DNA of 10,724 nt from Euperipatoides rowelli (taxonomy: Eukaryota; Onychophora; Udeonychophora; Euonychophora; Peripatopsidae). The notes under the pieces are model-generated. The model searched no databases. It saw only the letters and a program-made list of their open reading frames with translations, and was not told the DNA's origin. The translations under genes and the position numbers were made by a program. The stretch's first letter is position 1, and every line of letters starts with the position of its first letter. Shown here piece after piece: positions 7,371 to 10,724 of this stretch. The stretch lies in the NCBI GenBank assembly GCA_003024985.2, contig PXIH01S0030204.1, one strand, 5' to 3'.

Positions 7371-7856
7371 AAATAATGATGCTATTATAGTATTAGCCTA
7401 AAACAGTGAGTGGGACTTTGTGTCACCCGTTTCTAGGTTAATGTTTGAATGTTCAACATTTTGTAAGTCCTTAAGGAAAAACTCGATTGTAAATAAATTC
7501 ATAACTTATTTACTGGAAATCTAATTTACATAAAATTTAATACGCAGAACTGTATTTATCAAATAAACTTTATTATAACCTCAATTTAAGTCCAAATCAA
7601 GCCAGATAATTAATTGTTGAGGGCTGGTACGCTTTTGTAGCCAAGAACCATTAAGGAAATACCCAAAATAAATTTAACAAAACAATAGATTAGACAATTA
7701 CCTACATTTTGGGATAATAAAACTTTGTTCTCTCTGGATTGTGCTTGTTTTAGCAAAATCAGCCTGTAAATATTTGTCAAACTCATTATATTGCCATAGC
7801 TGTTAGATACCACCTAGTGCGCGTTTTACTATAATTGCGACATCTACAAAGTTTAT

Positions 7857-8545
7857 GAGGATCTAAGTTTTTTTCTCATAAACTAGCTATTTTTAGAATG
7901 TCAGTCTCTCCTTATAGAGGATTTTTGGCTCTTTCAAAATGTGCATTATTACGAGGATCTGAGTTGTTTTCTTCGTAAACTAGCTATATTAGGGCAATTT
8001 CAAAATGTCTATGATACCGAGGATCTGAGTATTTTTTCGTAAACTAGGTATTTTTAGGATGTCAGTGTCTCTCCTTATAGAGGATTTTTAGCTCTTGCAA
8101 AATGTGCATGATTACGAGGATCTGAGTTTTTTTCGTAAACTAGCAATATTTGGGCGATTTTAAAATGTCCATGATACTGAGGATCTAAGTTTTTTTCTCG
8201 TATACTAGCTATTTTTGAAAGTTTCAAAATGTCCATGATATCGACTATCTAAGTTTTTTTCTCGTAAACTAGCTATTTTTAGAATGTCAGTGTTTCTCCT
8301 TATAGAGAATTTTGGGCTCTTTCAAAATGTGCATGCTTATGAGGATCTGAGTTTTTTTTTTTCCGTAAACTAGCTATATTTGGGCGATTTCAAAATGTCC
8401 ATGATACCAAGGATCTGTTTTTTTTTCCGTAAACTAGCTATTTATAAAATTTTCAAATTGTGCATGATGATGAGGATCTGAGGTTTTTTCTCGTAAACTA
8501 TCTATATTTGGGTGATTTCAAAATGTCCACGATACTGAGGATCTG
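7857..8545 (+). repeat. Left-arm tandem subrepeats (about ten GAGGATCTGAG units)
   Basis: Units start at GGATCT 7859, 7953, 8021, 8118, 8181, about 8245 (diverged), 8343, 8411, 8474 and 8539. Two forms mix. The short form (~62-68 bp) reads GAGGATCTGAG, T run, CGTAAACTAGCTATATTTGG, GCGATTTCAAAATGTCCATG, ATAC. The long form (~94-100 bp) reads GAGGATCTGAG, T run, CGTAAACTAGCTATTTTTAG, AATGTCAGTGTCTCTCC, TTATAGAGGATTTTTGGCTC, TTTCAAAATGTGCATGATTA. Both end in a shared CAAAATGT(C/G)CATGAT block. This is not a CRISPR array: there are no unique spacers of fixed length. Confidence 0.85.
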
Positions 8546-8650
8546 AATTTTTTTTTCCCTCACTACCTGTGTTAATTGGTTTGGGTGATTCAATCTCTAG
8601 GTTCTTGGATGAAGGGTGGATTGGTGTGTTTGGATGGGTACCTCTATTTA

Positions 8651-8840
8651 ATTCAGACTGGATAGTGTTCTTTTATGTGCTGAATCAAATTTTGAAAGTG
8701 CTCATTTTGTGTTTTACCCCAGATCTCGATCCACATAAATTTGTTGATATGTTTGAGAAGAAGGGTCTCCAGACCAGAAAATACAGGGCACAACACCCAC
8801 AAATCACTATTCATACAAGAACACTGAGATTTATTCATCC
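8651..8840. other. Central loop of the inverted repeat
   Basis: About 190 unpaired bases between the arms. Open frames cross it on both strands, but they extend into the palindromic arms, mirror each other there and show no known motif, so I do not call a gene. This is where an autonomous foldback element would carry its transposase; here it is too short. Confidence 0.6.
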
Positions 8841-10070
8841 AAAATAGAGATACCCACCCAAACACCAACCAATCCACACTTCATCCAAGAACCTATTGAT
8901 TGATTCACCCAAACTAATTGACACAGGTAACGAGGAAAAAAAACACAGATCCTCAAAATTATGGACATTTTGATATCGCCCAAATATAGTTAGTTTATCA
9001 AAAAAAAAAAAACTCAGATCCTCGTAATCATGCACATTTTGAAAGAGCCAAAAATCCTCTATAAGGAGAGACATGACCTTCTAAAAATAGTTAGTTTACT
9101 AGAAAAAAAAAACATAGATCCTCAAAACATAGATCCTTGGTATCATCGACATTTTGAACAATAAAAAAATAGTTTGTTTTCAAATCGCCAAAATATAGTT
9201 AGTTTACGAAAAAAAAACTCAGAGGATAGTAATCAAGCACATTATGAAAAAGCCAAAAATTCCCTAAAAGGAGAGATGATGACATTCTAAAAATAGCTAG
9301 TTTACGAGATACAAGAAATAAACTCAGATCCTTCTTATGATGCACAATTGACAAATTGTAAAATTAGTAGCTGTCCAGTAACGTTTATAGTAAAACGCAC
9401 TAAATGGCATCTAACAGCAATGACAATATAATGACATAGACGACTATTTATGAGGCTGTTTTTGTTAAAACTAGTGTGATCCAGAGACAACAAAGTGTTC
9501 TTCCATCTCCCAAAATATAGGTAAATGTCTCGTCTATTGATTCATTAAACAAAGTATCATAATTCCTTAAGGTTGCTGGCTAATAAAGCTTACCAGCCCC
9601 AATTGTTGATTCTGCTTTTGATCGGCTATTTTTGGTCCATACTATAGCCTTCGGTACTCGTGTTGTTATATCTGTTGGCTTTTATTTTTTTTGCATTGAA
9701 CTTAACCTAAGAGTTAAAAAATAAAGTAAAATTGAATGATCTGTTAATATTATTGCTAAAGGATATTTTATTTTTACCATAAGCTATTGTAGGCTAATGT
9801 ATTTTTCATTTCGGGCTGCTAGACCAAAATTTCGAGATCTTGAATACTAGGTTACAGAGCCTAAACAACAGCGCCGGTCATACTGACATGTCCTGACATA
9901 TGAAGTCTTGTTTGATTATATGAAAACTTATTAATAAAGGCAGATTATCTTTTAATTATTTGATCCAAATATGAAGAAATGATAAATTAAACATAACATT
10001 TAAGGTAAAAATAAACCATTTTAGCTTTTCTTAAAATTATCATTCCGTATACACTTTAAGATAAAATCAA
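8841..10070 (-). mobile_element. Right arm of the giant imperfect inverted repeat
   Basis: Reverse-complement partner of 6490-8650. The inner end (8841-8935) mirrors 8555-8650. 8945-9335 holds about six subrepeats. 9379-9604 mirrors 7612-7840, and 9833-10060 mirrors 6512-6759. The part at 9615-9830 has only faint similarity to left-arm DNA near 7370-7500 (for example ATTAGCCTA and TTAGGTTAA on the reverse strand). Weaker matches continue outward to about 10180. The arm is ~1.2-1.3 kb against ~2.2 kb on the left because it has fewer subrepeats and lacks the ~600 bp left-only segment. No gene is visible. Confidence 0.85.
8945..9335 (-). repeat. Right-arm tandem subrepeats (about six units, inverted)
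   Basis: CTCAGATCCTC-type unit starts are seen, reading outward, at about 8947, 9016, 9116, 9131 (a short duplicate of the preceding unit's start), 9217 (diverged) and 9326. They are the same short and long forms as in the left arm, in reverse orientation. Unit number and order differ between the arms, showing independent expansion or loss after the inversion formed. Confidence 0.8.
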
Positions 10071-10177
10071 CTTTAAGATCTTTCTTTTTTTTTAAATTTA
10101 GTTATAATACTTATAATAATATTTATAATTACTTAAGATCAAGGGTTTTATTTATTTATTTTTAAAATGTCTACATT

Positions 10178-10191
10178 AAGCTGGCCAGCTT
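10178..10191. repeat. 14-bp perfect palindrome
   Basis: AAGCTGGCCAGCTT is fully self-complementary and less AT-rich than its surroundings. It lies near the outer limit of detectable similarity of the right arm. No function is assigned. Confidence 0.5.
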
Positions 10192-10496
10192 TTATTTAGA
10201 CAGTGATTGGCTATGCATACATAAAAATATAAAAAAAAAACACAAATCTTAAAATAAAATTAAACAATAATATTAGACATTGAATGTTTAATCAAATGTC
10301 ATCATCAGATTTGATAATGAAACTAATGAATATTGTTAGAATCTGATTCTAACTGAAAACAATTAATGAAAGAGAATATCACTAGCATCTGGATTATTTG
10401 AAATATATTGCTGTTCTTTCATAGGCACAACCAAATATGAAGATTTAGTGTTAGTTACTACTAGCTGAACTACATGGCATGCCCGGGACCCCCGCC
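10192..10496. other. AT-rich noncoding stretch
   Basis: I see no gene. Small overlapping inverted repeats, GACATT/AATGTC (around 10276-10300) and ATCAAAT/ATTTGAT (10291-10315), could fold but are common in AT-rich DNA. A GC-rich patch (GCATGCCCGGG) at about 10479-10489 precedes the tandem repeat. Confidence 0.45.
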
Positions 10497-10724
10497 CCCA
10501 AAAATCCAAAAGTCTATTTTCCTTGTCTATATTATGCAACCTACTCACATGGCAAATTTCATGTTTGTGCCATGTTGGGAAGTATGCTTAACAGTTAGGT
10601 GTCATTTGCCACTCTCCAAAAATCAAAGTCTATTTTAATTGTGTGCCATGTTTTGAAGTATGCCAAATAGTTCAGGGTCATTCTCCACCCCTCATCCCAC
10701 CCCAAAAAATCAAAACATCTATTT
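10497..10724. repeat. Diverged tandem repeat, units of ~117 and ~88+ bp, cut by the window end
   Basis: Three unit starts, at 10497, about 10614 and about 10701, share CC(A)5TC(C)AAA...TCTATTT. The first two then share TGTGCCATGTT, GAAGTATGC and a CAGTTAGGTGTCATT/TAGTTCAGGGTCATT block, followed by CCACTC/CCACCC. The first unit has an extra ~30 bp that includes CATGGCAAA, which pairs imperfectly with TTTGTGCCATG. The array continues beyond the window. It is noncoding; the minus-strand open frame at 10363-10548 is incidental. Confidence 0.7.

Larger units (their letters stand above)
6490..8650 (+). mobile_element. Left arm of a giant imperfect inverted repeat (foldback-like element)
   Basis: This segment matches the reverse complement of 8841-10070 in at least four ordered blocks: 6512-6720 with 9847-10060 (for example GATAATCTG and GCTGTTGTTTAGG; GAATGCTAATTTTAAG against GAATGATAATTTTAAG); 7612-7840 with 9379-9604 (GGGCTGGTA, CCTAC/CTATATTTTGGGA, CTCTGGAT, GCTGTTAGAT, TTTTACTATAA); the tandem subrepeats 7857-8545 with 8945-9335; and 8566-8650 with 8841-8928 (TAGGTTCTTGGATGAAG, TGGATTGGT). 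Blocks appear clearly diverged, with many indels, so the duplication is old. No transposase or other gene is encoded. Known foldback elements share this plan (long arms with internal subrepeats and a short loop); that classification is inferred. Exact termini and target duplications were not found. Confidence 0.85.

Noticed and set aside
7610-7813. Minus-strand 67-codon open frame
   Set aside because: It lies wholly in a matched block of the inverted repeat; the other arm does not conserve it and no motif is visible.
7857-8545. CRISPR-like array of regularly spaced repeats
   Set aside because: The intervals between repeat heads are themselves repeated, unit lengths vary from 62 to 100 bp, and the host is eukaryotic. 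This is a diverged tandem repeat.
8569-9074. Overlapping open frames on both strands across the centre of the palindrome (8569-8847 plus; 8653-8877 and 8835-9074 minus)
   Set aside because: They arise because the inverted arms read similarly on both strands. They contain only repeat-derived residues, no domain motifs, and end in the T/A tracts of the subrepeats.
10363-10548. Minus-strand 61-codon open frame
   Set aside because: It runs from AT-rich DNA into the 10497 tandem repeat and shows no recognisable protein features.

Overview
This is an AT-rich eukaryotic window (roughly 70% A+T or more, many long A/T runs, one ambiguous base at 854). It looks like noncoding DNA of an animal, probably an invertebrate, from a draft assembly. 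There are no bacterial operons, no rRNA or tRNA, and no long intact gene. The best guide to the organism is indirect: introns with metazoan-type splice signals, a degraded LINE of the CR1/L2/Jockey-like group, and a foldback-like long inverted repeat. I cannot name the species.

Left half (1-5900). On the minus strand I see pieces of a split gene. A short exon at 5301-5385 encodes a transmembrane helix and has a strong pyrimidine tract, a textbook branch-point sequence (TACTAAT) and a GTAAGT donor. Its reading phase joins to a second exon at 1136-1203, also with a strong acceptor, which encodes a basic, serine-rich juxtamembrane tail. A weaker third piece (837-923) continues that tail, and a weaker extracellular piece (5659-5842) precedes the helix, both in compatible phase. 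Together they suggest a single-pass cell-surface protein of unknown identity whose other exons lie outside the window. The ~4.1 kb intron between 1203 and 5301 carries, antisense to that gene, a heavily mutated non-LTR retrotransposon reverse transcriptase (about 1565-2900, plus strand), then a less AT-rich island at 3280-3530 with an open frame and two hairpins, several microsatellites and otherwise featureless AT-rich DNA. Two homopolymer tracts, C26 at 5502 and G12 at 5612, lie between the extracellular and transmembrane exon candidates.

Right half (about 6250-10180). Most of this region is one giant, imperfect inverted repeat. The left arm (about 6490-8650, perhaps from 6250) matches the reverse complement of the right arm (8841 to about 10070, perhaps 10180), with a ~190 bp loop at 8651-8840. 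The inner part of both arms is built from diverged tandem subrepeats beginning near GAGGATCTGAG, ten on the left and about six on the right. The left arm also has a ~600 bp stretch with no clear counterpart on the right. This architecture resembles foldback-type DNA transposons, but no transposase is present. The last ~230 bases (10497-10724) hold an unrelated diverged tandem repeat that runs off the window.

The gene, LINE and inverted repeat appear functionally independent: a host gene in AT-rich DNA interrupted and flanked by old mobile sequence.
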